Shown here one piece after another: positions 45,955-55,287 of a DNA stretch of 64,000 bases. The notes beneath the pieces were generated by a model. The model did not search any database and was not told the origin of the DNA. It saw only the letters and a program-made list of their open reading frames with translations. Source of the DNA: Sulfurospirillum diekertiae (GTDB lineage Bacteria; Campylobacterota; Campylobacteria; Campylobacterales; Sulfurospirillaceae); NCBI RefSeq assembly GCF_011769985.2, contig NZ_CP039734.2, positions 620,001 to 684,000 of the forward strand. Reading direction: 5' to 3'. Position 1 is the first letter of the stretch. Every line of letters starts with the position of its first letter. The translations under genes and the position numbers were made by a program.

Positions 45955-48198
45955 GTGGAATATAAAATTACCGTTAATAATCAAGAAGAGATTTACGATA
46001 TTGGTAAAGTTGCAAAACAAGCAGCAGGTGCTGCATTATTGAAAATTAAAAACACTGTTATTTTAGCAACAGTTGCAAGAGACGACAGTCAAGTTTCAGA
46101 AAATTTTGTACCATTGACCGTACAATATGTTGAAAAAACCTATGCTGTTGGGAAGATTCCCGGTGGTTATTTTAAACGAGAAACAAAGCCTGGTGATTTT
46201 GAAACACTTACTTCACGCATTATTGATCGAAGTCTTCGCCCTCTTTTTCCTAAAGGATATGCTTATCCAACCCAAATTGTTGTTTTTGTCTTAAGCTGTG
46301 ATCCTGAAGTTGATCTTCAAGTAGCTGCACTTAATGCTGCTAGTGCGGCACTCTATCTCTCTGATATTCCTGTGAATAAAGCAGTTGCTGGTGTACGCAT
46401 AGGATATATTGATGGAAAATATGTTGTTAATCCTTCTAATTCAGCTTTAAAAACAAGCACTTTGGATCTTTACGTCGCAGGTACAAAAGAAGAACTTTTA
46501 ATGATTGAAATGCGCTCTATTGCATCAATGGAAAGTATGAATCTTCCAATCATGGCCATTGATCCAATGCTTGATCCTACATTAGCAGAAAGTGTTATTA
46601 CAAAGCAATCGATTAATGAATTTAATGAAGATGCCATTATAGAAGCAATTGACAAAGCTCAAAGTGCCATTACTGAGGCAACAAGTGCGTATGAACAAAC
46701 GTTTACACCTTTGAAAAAAGAAGACGCGGAGCTTGATTATAAAGAAGATTTAGAAAATGATTCTATCTTTGCCTATATTGATGAATTTTATAAGCAAGAC
46801 GTGCATAATGCCATCAATCAAATGGCAAAAAGTGAGCGAGCTAATGAGCTTAGTAAAATTGTAACTAAAATTTTAAGTGATGAAGTTGCCATTTTAGAGG
46901 GCTGGAGTAAAGAGCTTGTCAATAGTGTGATCAACGCGTATAAAAAGAAAATTGTAAGAGAAATGATTATTGAAAAACGTGTTCGTGCTGATGGTAGAAA
47001 GCTGAATGAGATTCGACCGATAAGTATTGAGACCAATATTTTACCATTGGCGCATGGATCATGTCTGTTTACCCGTGGACAAACGCAAGCCTTAGCTGTC
47101 GTGACATTGGGTAACGATAAAGATGCACAAATGTATGATCTTTTGACTGAAAAAAATACAATTAATGACACCTTTATGGTGAATTATAATTTCCCTGGAT
47201 TTTCTGTAGGCGAAGCTTCTCCTCTTCGTTCACCAGGTCGTAGAGAGTTAGGTCATGGTAATCTCGCACGTCGTGCATTAGAGCCAGTTCTTGATATAAA
47301 TCGACTACAAACGATTCGACTTGTGTCTGAAATTTTGGAGTCAAATGGTTCGTCTTCAATGGCAACCATTTGTGGTGGAGTATTAGCACTTAAAGCGGCA
47401 GGGATTAATATTGAAAAACTCGTTGCAGGTATTGCAATGGGACTTATTTTTGAAGGCGATAAACATGCAGTTTTAAGTGATATCATGGGCTTAGAAGACC
47501 ATGATGGTGATATGGACTTTAAAGTTGCAGGAACAAGAGACGGTATAACTGCGCTACAAATGGATATTAAACTAGGCGGTATTTCACGTGATGTTCTTAA
47601 AGAGGCATTATACCAAGCGAAAGAAGGAAGAGCCCATATTTTAGGATTAATGGAAGCGGCAAGTCAAGAGATTATTGTTAACAATTCTATTTTGCCAAAA
47701 CTTGAACTTTTTAGTGTTGATCCATCAAAAATTGTGGATATTATTGGACAAGCTGGAAAAACTATTCGAGAAATTATTGAGAAGTTTGAAGTCTCTATTG
47801 ATCTTGATCGAGAAAAAGGTGAAGTTAAAATCGCAGGTGAGAACAAAGAAAAAGTTGAAGCTGCCAAAGAGCATATCATTCAAATTACCAATAAGCCTTC
47901 CTTTGGTGGACGTGGTGGCGGAAGAGATAGAGGAGGGGACAGACACAGTGCCCCTAGAGAAGAGAAGCCAGTTCCTACATTTGTGCAAGATGAAGTGGTA
48001 GATGGTGTTGTCAAACGTATTGTTGATTTTGGTGCATTTATTGAACTCCCTGGTGGCATTGATGGTCTCCTTCATGTCTCTAAAATTGCCGATCACCGTG
48101 TTGATAAAGTCAGTGATTATCTCGCTTTGGAGCAAAAAGTACGTGTCAAAATCTTGAAGCAAACGGGGAATAAGATCGAGTTAGGGCTAGAGCGCTAA
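45955..48198 (+). CDS. pnp: Polyribonucleotide nucleotidyltransferase (PNPase)
   Basis: A 747-residue PNPase, the phosphorolytic 3'-5' exoribonuclease. It has the first RNase PH domain ([30 protein letters not shown]), a helical linker, and a second catalytic RNase PH domain ([67 protein letters not shown]). KH ([20 protein letters not shown]) and S1 ([30 protein letters not shown]) follow. Between KH and S1 is a Gly/Arg-rich insert of about 20 residues ([15 protein letters not shown]). The GTG start has AAGGAGA 7 bases upstream. It lies between lptD and atpE, as in Helicobacter. Confidence 0.97.
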   Translation: MEYKITVNNQEEIYDIGKVAKQAAGAALLKIKNTVILATVARDDSQVSENFVPLTVQYVEKTYAVGKIPGGYFKRETKPGDFETLTSRIIDRSLRPLFPKGYAYPTQIVVFVLSCDPEVDLQVAALNAASAALYLSDIPVNKAVAGVRIGYIDGKYVVNPSNSALKTSTLDLYVAGTKEELLMIEMRSIASMESMNLPIMAIDPMLDPTLAESVITKQSINEFNEDAIIEAIDKAQSAITEATSAYEQTFTPLKKEDAELDYKEDLENDSIFAYIDEFYKQDVHNAINQMAKSERANELSKIVTKILSDEVAILEGWSKELVNSVINAYKKKIVREMIIEKRVRADGRKLNEIRPISIETNILPLAHGSCLFTRGQTQALAVVTLGNDKDAQMYDLLTEKNTINDTFMVNYNFPGFSVGEASPLRSPGRRELGHGNLARRALEPVLDINRLQTIRLVSEILESNGSSSMATICGGVLALKAAGINIEKLVAGIAMGLIFEGDKHAVLSDIMGLEDHDGDMDFKVAGTRDGITALQMDIKLGGISRDVLKEALYQAKEGRAHILGLMEAASQEIIVNNSILPKLELFSVDPSKIVDIIGQAGKTIREIIEKFEVSIDLDREKGEVKIAGENKEKVEAAKEHIIQITNKPSFGGRGGGRDRGGDRHSAPREEKPVPTFVQDEVVDGVVKRIVDFGAFIELPGGIDGLLHVSKIADHRVDKVSDYLALEQKVRVKILKQTGNKIELGLER

Positions 48199-48227
48199 CT
48201 TTAAAGGGTTTTTAACAATTAGATGGC

Positions 48228-48233
48228 TATAAT
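48228..48233 (+). promoter_or_regulatory. -10 box of atpE
   Basis: TATAAT in the context GGCTATAATCTCG, 30 bases after the pnp stop, giving an atpE leader of about 60 bases. No clear -35 is visible. Confidence 0.55.
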
Positions 48234-48299
48234 CTCGCTCACAAAGTGGTAAGTAGGGGTTTATCCGAACAGACTTTGAAAAACAAATAGGAGCAATCT

Positions 48300-48602
48300 T
48301 TGAAAAAGATTCTTTTTTTAATGGTAGCATTTGCAACGTTAGCGTTTGCAGGTGAGGGCGAAACAGTTAAAGCTTACTCAGCACTTGCTGTAGGTATCGT
48401 ACTTGGTCTTGCTGCACTTGGTGGCGCAATCGGTATGGGTAACACTGCTTCTTCAGCAATTTCTGGAACAGCAAGAAATCCTGGTCTTGGTGGTAAACTT
48501 GTAACAACAATGTTTATTGCACTTGCGATGATCGAAGCACAAGTTATTTATGCACTTGTTATCTCTTTGATCCTTCTTTACAAAAACCCATTTCTTGGTT
48601 AA
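48300..48602 (+). CDS. atpE: ATP synthase F0 subunit c
   Basis: A 100-residue membrane rotor subunit. After a cleavable-looking N-terminal segment (MKKILFLMVAFATLAFAGEGE) come the two helices of subunit c, joined by the polar loop SGTARNPGLGGK. The ion-binding glutamate is in helix 2 (IALAMIEAQVIYALVISLILL, E about residue 80). There is no clear sodium-type ligand set (the residue before the Glu is Ile and the first helix lacks the Gln), so proton coupling is likely. The start is TTG with AGGAG 7 bases upstream. It stands apart from the rest of the atp operon, as in other Campylobacterota. Confidence 0.95.
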   Translation: MKKILFLMVAFATLAFAGEGETVKAYSALAVGIVLGLAALGGAIGMGNTASSAISGTARNPGLGGKLVTTMFIALAMIEAQVIYALVISLILLYKNPFLG

Positions 48603-48619
48603 TTAACAAACAAAACAGT

Positions 48620-48648
48620 GAGACCTTATCATAAGGTCTCTTCTTCTT
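48620..48648 (+). terminator. Terminator after atpE
   Basis: GAGACCTTA-TCA-TAAGGTCTC is a 9-bp perfect stem followed by TTCTTCTT, directly before the tRNA gene. Confidence 0.8.
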
Positions 48649-48650
48649 AT

Positions 48651-48735
48651 GCGGTCGTGGTGGAACGGTAGACACGCTACCTTGAGGTGGTAGTGCCTTA
48701 CGGGTGTGGGGGTTCAAATCCCCCCGACCGCACCA
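48651..48735 (+). tRNA. tRNA-Leu (anticodon GAG)
   Basis: An 85-base tRNA including an encoded CCA. The acceptor stem is GCGGTCG/CGACCGC and the anticodon stem-loop is CTACC-TTGAGGT-GGTAG with anticodon GAG (Leu, CUC/CUU). A short variable-arm stem (TGCCTTACGGGTG) marks it as a class II tRNA, and the T arm is GGGGG-TTCAAAT-CCCCC. D-loop residues are present (GTGGAACGGTAGAC). Confidence 0.95.
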
Positions 48736-48828
48736 TTTTATCTCCCTTTTTTCCTTCACTATTTTATTAAATTCGATGTTAAATTATGTTACTATTTCTA
48801 AGACTATACAAATCTCGAAAGGTATCTG

Positions 48829-49089
48829 ATGCGGGACTTAGAGCTCAAAAATGTTATTAAGCTAAATGGCAGAGAATTTCTTATCTCAACAATAAGTATG
48901 CATGTTCGTCACTCTTTTTTTGAAGGCGATGCTAAGAAAGTTGTCTACGAGACGATGGTTTTTGAAATTATTAACGATGAAGTACAATTTCATCATCCAA
49001 TTTTTAATGAACGTTATAATATGCCAGATGAAGCTATATCCGAGCATGGTGCTATTATTAAACATCCTGAAAACTTCTTTATTCTTTAA
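48829..49089 (+). CDS. Small hypothetical protein
   Basis: An 86-residue soluble protein with no recognisable domain, signal or membrane segment. It has a mix of charged residues and histidines and begins MRDLELKNVIKLNGREF. AAAGG lies 6 bases before the ATG and a promoter-like AT-rich region separates it from the tRNA. It is probably a real gene because of the ribosome binding site and balanced composition. The function is unknown, and the 423 bases after it hold no convincing gene. Confidence 0.55.
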   Translation: MRDLELKNVIKLNGREFLISTISMHVRHSFFEGDAKKVVYETMVFEIINDEVQFHHPIFNERYNMPDEAISEHGAIIKHPENFFIL

Positions 49090-49512
49090 GCTCAAATTTT
49101 TAAAAAACAATCAGCCTGCAAATAATTTGAATGAACCTATGATGGTAGGTGAGCAGGTAAGTTCAAAAATAAAGTATGCAAGAAAATTGTATATAGGCAC
49201 ATATCGACTGAAGTATTCAGATGTGATTTTTAAATTTTCTATGCTATTTTGATTAGTATTCGTCTCATACCATCATCAATATCTTCTTAATAAACTCCTA
49301 AAATTCATGGTCTAGAGTCACTTCTTTTAAAGATAAACTCCATGTTTTATCTTTTAGAATAGATATTTTGTTGCAAATATCTTTACATGTAAAGCAGTAA
49401 ATTTATCCCTACTTCAGCACTTTTCTATAGGTTTGATTTAATAAATAAAATGATAAAATACTAAAATTTTGACTATTGTTTTTAGTTAAATTTAAACAAA
49501 AGGGTTGTATTT
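49090..49512. other. 423-bp AT-rich stretch without a convincing gene
   Basis: No intact reading frame with a start and ribosome binding site is seen. One full CTTTACATGTAAAG copy lies at 49381-49394. On the minus strand, short stretches between stops look protein-like (for example ISILKDKTWSLSLKEVTLD and EFIKKILMMV), which may be decayed coding sequence, but no family could be named. The 3' end holds the oadG upstream region. Confidence 0.5.
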
Positions 49513-49742
49513 ATGGAAGTTAATCTGTATGTGGAGAGCTTAAGATTCTTGGTTCTTAACCAATCTACATGCTTTGTGCTTTTAGCCACATTGATCGTTA
49601 TGTTCAACGTTCAGGTTAAATCATTATGAAATACTTCCCAATGAAAAACGAGAGTATTCATATGAGTAATTCTACTGAAGAATTATTGCAAAAAGATAAC
49701 TTCACAGTTGTCGCAGCAATTGCTGCTTCTATTCAGTCTTAA
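49513..49742 (+). pseudogene. oadG: Split or degenerate oadG (oxaloacetate decarboxylase gamma subunit)
   Basis: Two 38-codon frames overlap as ATGA at 49626-49629. The first encodes the N-terminal membrane helix (MEVNLYVESLRFLVL..FVLLATLIVMFNVQVKSL), the second the tail (MKYFPMKNESIHMSNSTEE..VVAAIAASIQS). Placed together they follow the OadG pattern: an N-terminal NLxxESLRFLVLG helix, then KYFP, a polar linker, then a VAAIAAxI end. A -1 shift would join them. The normally conserved Gly-Met after the first helix reads NQ, so point changes accompany the frameshift. It lies 33 bases upstream of oadA. Two separate tiny proteins are possible, but decay is the simpler reading. Confidence 0.6.
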
Positions 49743-49775
49743 AACAAAAGCAAATACTAAAAGGGCAAAAAGAAA

Positions 49776-51581
49776 ATGGCGAAAAAATACATCGATGTGA
49801 TGGATACGACGTTTAGAGATGGGTTCCAGTCAGTTTTTGGTGGACGTGTACTTATGGATGACTTTCTACCTGCAGTAGCAGCAGCAAGAGATGCAGGTAT
49901 TAACCATTTTGAATTTGGTGGCGGGGCACGTTTCCAAAGTCTTTATTTCTATTTAAATGAAGATGCCTTTGAAATGATGGATAGATTCCGTGCTATTGCA
50001 GGCCCTGATGCGAACCTTCAAACACTCGCTCGAGGTGTTAATACTGTTATGCTTGACACCGGTAATCGTGAACTGATTGATTTACATGCTAAAATGTTTC
50101 GAAAACACAGTACAACAACGATTCGCAACTTTGATGCACTGAACGATGTCGAAAACCTCAAATACAGTGGTGAGCGTATTGTACATCATGGTCTTAAACA
50201 TGAAATCGTTGTCACTATGATGGATCTTCCTCCCAAATGTGTTGGTGCTCATGATGTTGCTTTTTATGAAAAAACACTGAGAACAATTTTGGATTCTGGC
50301 ATCCCATACCACAGCGTTTGTTTCAAAGATGCCAGTGGTACGTCAAGTCCTCAAAAAGTTTATGAGACCATAAAAATGGCCAAAAAACTCTTACCTGAAG
50401 GCATGCATGTAAGACTTCATACACATGAAACAGCAGGTGTCAGTGTTGCGTGTTATTTAGCTGCTCTTGAAGCGGGCGTGGATGGTATTGATCTTGCCGC
50501 TGCTCCTGTGAGTGGAGGTACAAGCCAGCCAGATATTCTAACGATGCTTCATGCGGTCAAAGGTAAAAATTATGATCTTGGTGGATTAGAGCTTGAAAAA
50601 ATTCTTACCTACGAGGATGTTTTGCAAGATTGTTTAAAAGATTATTTTATGCCACCAGAAGCGGTGCAAGTCTCTCCTTTAATTCCTTTCTCTCCAATGC
50701 CAGGCGGTGCGTTAACTGCTAATACTCAAATGCTTCGTGATAATAATATTCTTCATAAATTTCCAGAAGTGATTAAAGCCATGCGTGAGGTTGTTGAAAA
50801 AGGTGGATATGGTACAAGCGTTACGCCTGTATCACAATTTTATTTCCAACAAGCATTTAATAATGTCATGTTTGGACCATGGACAAAAATTGCTGAAGGC
50901 TATGGCAAAATGGTTCTTGGTTATTTTGGAAAAACTCCAGTTGCACCTAATGCAAAAGTTGTTGCGCTTGCTAGTAAACAATTAAAACTTGAACCAACGA
51001 AGAAAAATGCGCTTGATCTTGCGGATGAAGATGAGAGTAAATCGTTAACAACGGTTAAGCAACTTTTGGAAAAAGAAGGATTAAAAGCGACGGAAGAAAA
51101 TATCTTTATTGCTGCTTCATGTAAAGATAAAGGTATTGCTTTCTTAAAAGGCGAAGCAAAAGTCAATGTTCGTAAAATTGGCAAAGCTGATAAAGAAAAA
51201 GTCCTTTGCAATGCTTCTGAGGATTATACCGTTATTGTTAATGGTCAAAAATACAATGTTAAGCCATCTGATAAACAAGATGCATTTGTTATTAACGGAC
51301 AAGAATATTTCATTGAAATTGAAGAAGGATGTAGTGCAGAGTCTGGTAACGCCGCACTTATCCCTTCTAATAATGCTGAAGTGAGAGCTGGAATACCTGG
51401 TTCTATTTTTAAAGTTTTGGTTAATGTCGGGGATAAAGTGACTAAAGGACAACCCGTCATCGTTATAGAAGCGATGAAAATGGAAATTGAAGTTCCCGCA
51501 ACCATTGATGGTATTGTGAGTAGTGTTCGTGTTAATCAAGGTGATGTTATTGTTAATAATCAGCTCCTTGTTACGCTATAA
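49776..51581 (+). CDS. Oxaloacetate decarboxylase alpha / pyruvate carboxylase subunit B
   Basis: A 601-residue biotin protein with a carboxyltransferase domain. It begins DVMDTTFRDGFQSVFGGRV, contains the metal-binding HVRLHTHETAGVS and VSGGTSQPD segments, and has PMPGGALTANTQMLRDN and a conserved C-terminal carboxyltransferase region to about residue 460. The C-terminal biotinyl domain has the EAMKMEIEVPA lysine (about residue 568). It is homologous both to OadA and to PycB of the two-subunit pyruvate carboxylase. The next gene is pckA, as for pycB in Campylobacter jejuni, while the upstream oadG remnant points to OadA ancestry. Neither oadB nor pycA is in the window, so the reaction direction is open. 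Confidence 0.88.
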   Translation: MAKKYIDVMDTTFRDGFQSVFGGRVLMDDFLPAVAAARDAGINHFEFGGGARFQSLYFYLNEDAFEMMDRFRAIAGPDANLQTLARGVNTVMLDTGNRELIDLHAKMFRKHSTTTIRNFDALNDVENLKYSGERIVHHGLKHEIVVTMMDLPPKCVGAHDVAFYEKTLRTILDSGIPYHSVCFKDASGTSSPQKVYETIKMAKKLLPEGMHVRLHTHETAGVSVACYLAALEAGVDGIDLAAAPVSGGTSQPDILTMLHAVKGKNYDLGGLELEKILTYEDVLQDCLKDYFMPPEAVQVSPLIPFSPMPGGALTANTQMLRDNNILHKFPEVIKAMREVVEKGGYGTSVTPVSQFYFQQAFNNVMFGPWTKIAEGYGKMVLGYFGKTPVAPNAKVVALASKQLKLEPTKKNALDLADEDESKSLTTVKQLLEKEGLKATEENIFIAASCKDKGIAFLKGEAKVNVRKIGKADKEKVLCNASEDYTVIVNGQKYNVKPSDKQDAFVINGQEYFIEIEEGCSAESGNAALIPSNNAEVRAGIPGSIFKVLVNVGDKVTKGQPVIVIEAMKMEIEVPATIDGIVSSVRVNQGDVIVNNQLLVTL

Positions 51582-51596
51582 GCTATAAAAATAGAC

Positions 51597-51628
51597 AGAG
51601 CCAAATGTGGCAGGTGTCACTTGGCTCT
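51597..51628. other. Hairpin between oadA/pycB and pckA
   Basis: AGAGCCAA pairs with TTGGCTCT (8 bp) and a shorter inner GTG/CAC pair closes the loop. There is no T-run after it, so it is not a typical terminator; it could stabilise the upstream mRNA or act in a pckA leader. Confidence 0.5.
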
Positions 51629-51689
51629 TCGCTGTTGCAGAGATTTTCTGCTATGAATGATAATTAAATGTATTGAGGATATCAATAAT

Positions 51690-53267
51690 ATGTCGAAGAT
51701 TAATGAAATTGAAAAATTAGGGTTAACCAATATTGGAAAGGTTCACTACAATCTAAGTTACGAAGAACTCTTGAAACATGAAATCGCTAATAATGAAGGA
51801 CATGTTACAAGTAATGGTACATTTAGTGTTGATACAGGAATCTTTACAGGACGAAGCCCAAAAGATAAATATTTTGTAGATCAAGAGCCTTCTAATAAAT
51901 ATATCTCATGGGGTAAAATGAACCATAAAGTGAGTAAAGAGATATATGAAGAACTTTTTGAAAAAGTTAAAAAAGAACTCTCCGGTAAAGATATTTATAT
52001 TCAAGATGCTTTTAGTGGTGGAAGTTTAGCCAGTCGCAAGAGTATTCGTGTTGTCACAGAAATTGCATGGCAGGCACATTTTGTAAAAAATATGTTTATT
52101 AGACCTTCAGAAGAAGAATTAGCCCATTTTAAACCAGATTTCGTTCTTTATAATGCATGTAAAATAGTCAATGAAGACTATAAAAAGCACAATTTACACT
52201 CTGATGTATTTGTTGTTTTTAATGTAGAAGACAATATTGCTATTATTGGTGGTACGTGGTATGGTGGAGAGATCAAGAAGGGAATCTTTTCTATGATGAA
52301 CTACTGGTTGCCTTTAGAGGGGAAACTTTCTATGCACTGCTCAGCCAATGTGGGTGAAAAAGGTGATACTGCTCTTTTCTTCGGTCTTTCAGGTACTGGA
52401 AAAACAACTCTTTCAACAGATCCAAAGCGTAAGCTCATTGGAGATGATGAACACGGCTGGGATGATAATGGTATTTTCAATTTTGAGGGCGGCTGTTACG
52501 CTAAATGTATCAATCTTGATCCAAGCAGTGAGCCTGAAATTTTTGGGGCAATTCGTCAAGATGCACTGCTTGAAAATGTTGTTATGAATGATAAATGTGT
52601 AGTTGATTATGCAGATGCCTCTAAAACAGAAAATACCCGCGTGTCTTATCCTATTTATCATATTGACAATCATGAAACAAGCCTACAAGCAGGACATCCT
52701 AAAAAAATTATCTTTTTAAGCGCCGATGCATTTGGTGTTTTGCCTCCTGTATCTAAACTTAATAATGAGCAAGCAATGTACTATTTCCTCAGTGGTTATA
52801 CCGCTAAAGTTGCTGGAACAGAGCGTGGTATTACGGAACCTGTTGCAACGTTTAGTGCCTGTTTTGGTGAGGCATTTTTACCACTGCATCCAACCGTTTA
52901 TGCAAAACTCTTAGGTGAGAAAATCGCAAAGCATAACGTTGATGTTTATTTGGTCAATACAGGTTGGACTGGCGGAAGTTACGGTGTTGGAAAGCGCATG
53001 AGCATTAAAGCAACACGTGCATGTATTAATGCAATTTTAGATGGTAGTATTAATGATTGCGAATTTGAATCTATCCCTGTTTTCAACATCCAAGTACCAA
53101 AAGCACTTGATGGTGTTCCAACAGAAATTTTAAATCCTAAAAATACATGGGAAAATAAAAGTTTTTACGATGCAACCAGAGATGAACTTGCTGGTATGTT
53201 TATTGACAACTTTAAAAAATACATTACAGCGGATTCTGATTTCTCAAATGCAGGTCCAAAACTCTAA
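51690..53267 (+). CDS. pckA: Phosphoenolpyruvate carboxykinase (ATP)
   Basis: A 525-residue ATP-dependent enzyme converting oxaloacetate to phosphoenolpyruvate. Landmarks are [14 protein letters not shown] (substrate), [19 protein letters not shown], kinase-1a [14 protein letters not shown], kinase-2 [23 protein letters not shown], and [16 protein letters not shown]. The ATG at 51690 ([12 protein letters not shown]) is preferred, with GAGG 12 bases upstream; an ATG 33 bases earlier is an alternative. With the preceding carboxyltransferase gene it could close a pyruvate-oxaloacetate-PEP path for gluconeogenesis. A terminator that shares bases with a palindrome copy follows. Confidence 0.97.
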   Translation: MSKINEIEKLGLTNIGKVHYNLSYEELLKHEIANNEGHVTSNGTFSVDTGIFTGRSPKDKYFVDQEPSNKYISWGKMNHKVSKEIYEELFEKVKKELSGKDIYIQDAFSGGSLASRKSIRVVTEIAWQAHFVKNMFIRPSEEELAHFKPDFVLYNACKIVNEDYKKHNLHSDVFVVFNVEDNIAIIGGTWYGGEIKKGIFSMMNYWLPLEGKLSMHCSANVGEKGDTALFFGLSGTGKTTLSTDPKRKLIGDDEHGWDDNGIFNFEGGCYAKCINLDPSSEPEIFGAIRQDALLENVVMNDKCVVDYADASKTENTRVSYPIYHIDNHETSLQAGHPKKIIFLSADAFGVLPPVSKLNNEQAMYYFLSGYTAKVAGTERGITEPVATFSACFGEAFLPLHPTVYAKLLGEKIAKHNVDVYLVNTGWTGGSYGVGKRMSIKATRACINAILDGSINDCEFESIPVFNIQVPKALDGVPTEILNPKNTWENKSFYDATRDELAGMFIDNFKKYITADSDFSNAGPKL

Positions 53268-53281
53268 TTTTAACTTTACAT

Positions 53282-53312
53282 GTAAAGGAGTTTTTGAGCT
53301 CCTTTACCTTTT
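53282..53312 (+). terminator. pckA terminator overlapping a palindrome copy
   Basis: GTAAAGGAG pairs with CTCCTTTAC (9 bp, 8-base loop) and is followed by CTTTT. The left arm begins inside CTTTACATGTAAAG (53274-53287), so the two dyads share GTAAAG. Confidence 0.75.
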
Positions 53313-53353
53313 AATATCACAAAATCTAACGCAATTTTATAGGAGATATTTGA

Positions 53354-54739
53354 ATGTCAAAGCTATGGTCTGGCAGATTTGCCGCAAGCGGAGCACAATT
53401 ACTCGACGAATTTAACGCTTCATTACCTTTCGATAAAAAACTATACGAAGAGGATATCAAAGGCTCAATTGCGCATGCAACAATGCTTGCAAAACAAGGT
53501 ATTCTCACCCAAGATGAAGCCGATCAAATCGCGACAGGTTTACTGCAAATCAAACAAGAGATTGAATCAGAAACATTTGTTTTTGATATTGCCCACGAAG
53601 ATATTCACATGTCGGTCGAAACAAGGCTTATTGATCTTATTGGAGAAGCAGGAAAACGCCTTCATACAGCGCGCAGTCGTAACGATCAAGTTGCCGTTGA
53701 TTTTAGACTGTACGTTCAAAAACAAAATTTAGTGATAGTGCATGTATTAGAAGAGGTCATTGATGTTTTAATGAGTATTGCTAAAGAACACACCAACACA
53801 CTTCTTCCAGGCATGACACATCTTCAACATGCCCAACCCATCAACCTTGCCTTTCACCTCTTAGCGTATGTTTCGATGTTTAAACGAGACATTGAACGCC
53901 TTGAAAGTTCTTACCAACGCAATAATATTTTACCTCTTGGCTGTGCCGCCCTTGCGGGGACACCTCATAATATTGATAGAGAGTATGTGGCCAAGCTTTT
54001 AGGATTTGATAGTGTGAGCGTGAACTGCCTTGATACGGTCAGTGATCGTGACTTTGCACTTGAAATTCTCTTCAATATTTCGACGATTATGATGCATATT
54101 TCACGATTTGCGGAAGAGCTTATTTTGTGGTCAAGCTATGAGTTTAAATTTATCACGCTTAGCGATGAATACTCTACAGGTAGTTCCATTATGCCCCAAA
54201 AGAAAAATCCCGATGTCCCTGAACTTTTACGTGGTAAAACAGGGCGTGTGAATGGCAATCTGATTGGATTATTAACCGTGCTTAAAGGACTTCCTCTAGC
54301 GTACAATAAAGATATGCAAGAGGATAAAGAGGGCGTGTTTGATAGTGTTGAAACCGTTTACATGTCTCTTAACATCCTCAAAGAAGCGGTTCGTACGATG
54401 ACTATTAATGTTGGACGCATGAAACAAGCCTGCGAAGTTGGACATTTAAGTGCAACGGATTTGGCTGACTATTTGGTTCAAAAGTGCAATATCCCTTTTC
54501 GTGAAGCTCATTTTATCACAGGGCGTGCCGTAGCACATGCTGAAGGATTAGGAATTGATCTTAGTGTTATGAGTGTAGATGAGCTTCAAAAAGTTGACGC
54601 TCGCATCGGTGAAGATGTCAGCGAATATCTCTCTTTAGTTCATTCGATGAATGCACGAACTTCTCAAGGAGGAACGGCAGTCTCTTCTACATGTAAACAG
54701 ATTGAAATTTTTGAAACATGGATAAAATCGCGTCATTAA
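53354..54739 (+). CDS. argH: Argininosuccinate lyase
   Basis: A 461-residue member of the fumarase/aspartase superfamily that splits argininosuccinate to arginine and fumarate. Visible signatures are [24 protein letters not shown], the catalytic-region [17 protein letters not shown] and [11 protein letters not shown], and [24 protein letters not shown] with its mobile-loop serine. AGGAGA lies 7 bases before the ATG. It follows pckA, the same order (reversed) as in Campylobacter jejuni. It ends with a 9-bp hairpin. One partial palindrome is at 54688. Confidence 0.96.
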   Translation: MSKLWSGRFAASGAQLLDEFNASLPFDKKLYEEDIKGSIAHATMLAKQGILTQDEADQIATGLLQIKQEIESETFVFDIAHEDIHMSVETRLIDLIGEAGKRLHTARSRNDQVAVDFRLYVQKQNLVIVHVLEEVIDVLMSIAKEHTNTLLPGMTHLQHAQPINLAFHLLAYVSMFKRDIERLESSYQRNNILPLGCAALAGTPHNIDREYVAKLLGFDSVSVNCLDTVSDRDFALEILFNISTIMMHISRFAEELILWSSYEFKFITLSDEYSTGSSIMPQKKNPDVPELLRGKTGRVNGNLIGLLTVLKGLPLAYNKDMQEDKEGVFDSVETVYMSLNILKEAVRTMTINVGRMKQACEVGHLSATDLADYLVQKCNIPFREAHFITGRAVAHAEGLGIDLSVMSVDELQKVDARIGEDVSEYLSLVHSMNARTSQGGTAVSSTCKQIEIFETWIKSRH

Positions 54740-54746
54740 GTAAATC

Positions 54747-54769
54747 ATGAAGAGGTTCTTCCTCTTCAT
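54747..54769. terminator. Hairpin between convergent argH and the HIT gene
   Basis: ATGAAGAGG-TTCTT-CCTCTTCAT forms a 9-bp perfect stem in the 40-bp gap between converging genes. It can serve either direction, though no long T-run follows on either strand. Confidence 0.65.
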
Positions 54770-54779
54770 CTATAGTGTT

Positions 54780-55172
54780 TTAAAGAAATTTGTGAGTATC
54801 ACTATCTACTTTGTGTGCATCATTATTTGATTTTTTATCACTCGAAAGAGTGTCCCATGAAAGTGGCGCTCCCCCTAAAAGGTGAAAATGCAGATGCAAG
54901 ACTTCCTGCCCACCATCACTGCCATTATTGGTAATTAAACGGTATCCACGCTTGTCCAATTCTAAAAGTTTAGCCACTTGCTGAATAAATTCTGTCATTG
55001 TAACCATGATTTTTGGATCAACTTCTTGAAAACATTTATACTCTTTTTTGGGAATAATCAAAATGTGTATAGGCGCTTTTGGATTAATATCGTGGAATGC
55101 TAAAAAATCCTCATTTTCTAGTACTTTGTTGCAAGGAATTTCACCACTTACAATTTTACTAAAGATCGTCAT
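54780..55172 (-). CDS. HIT-family (histidine triad) nucleotide hydrolase
   Basis: A 130-residue HINT-branch protein: MTIFSKIVSGEIPCNKVLENEDFLAFHDINPKAPIHILIIPKK is the typical start and the catalytic triad HLHFHLLGG lies at about 95-103. HINT enzymes hydrolyse purine nucleoside phosphoramidates; the physiological substrate here is unknown. The C-terminal 20 residues after the triad are polar and variable. It is divergent from pheS, as is the corresponding pair in Campylobacter. Confidence 0.93.
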   Translation of the reverse strand: MTIFSKIVSGEIPCNKVLENEDFLAFHDINPKAPIHILIIPKKEYKCFQEVDPKIMVTMTEFIQQVAKLLELDKRGYRLITNNGSDGGQEVLHLHFHLLGGAPLSWDTLSSDKKSNNDAHKVDSDTHKFL

Positions 55173-55208
55173 CGCCTTCTCCTCTTTTTTAGGATGATTT
55201 TAACCTTT

Positions 55209-55214
55209 TATAAT
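55209..55214 (+). promoter_or_regulatory. -10 box of the pheST-aroA-ispH operon
   Basis: TATAAT in the context CCTTTTATAATTAAAG within the 115-bp divergent spacer, similar to the box before the 6S RNA. Confidence 0.6.
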
Positions 55215-55287
55215 TAAAGTTTGACTAAAATGGACATTCGAATAGATTGAAGAGCATTATTGATGCTTGTGAATGAAAGGCAACCCT

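Noticed and set aside
48559-48759. Minus-strand frame across the tRNA-Leu gene
   Set aside because: It is an antisense artefact of the tRNA and the atpE terminator; such frames over tRNA genes are a common false annotation.
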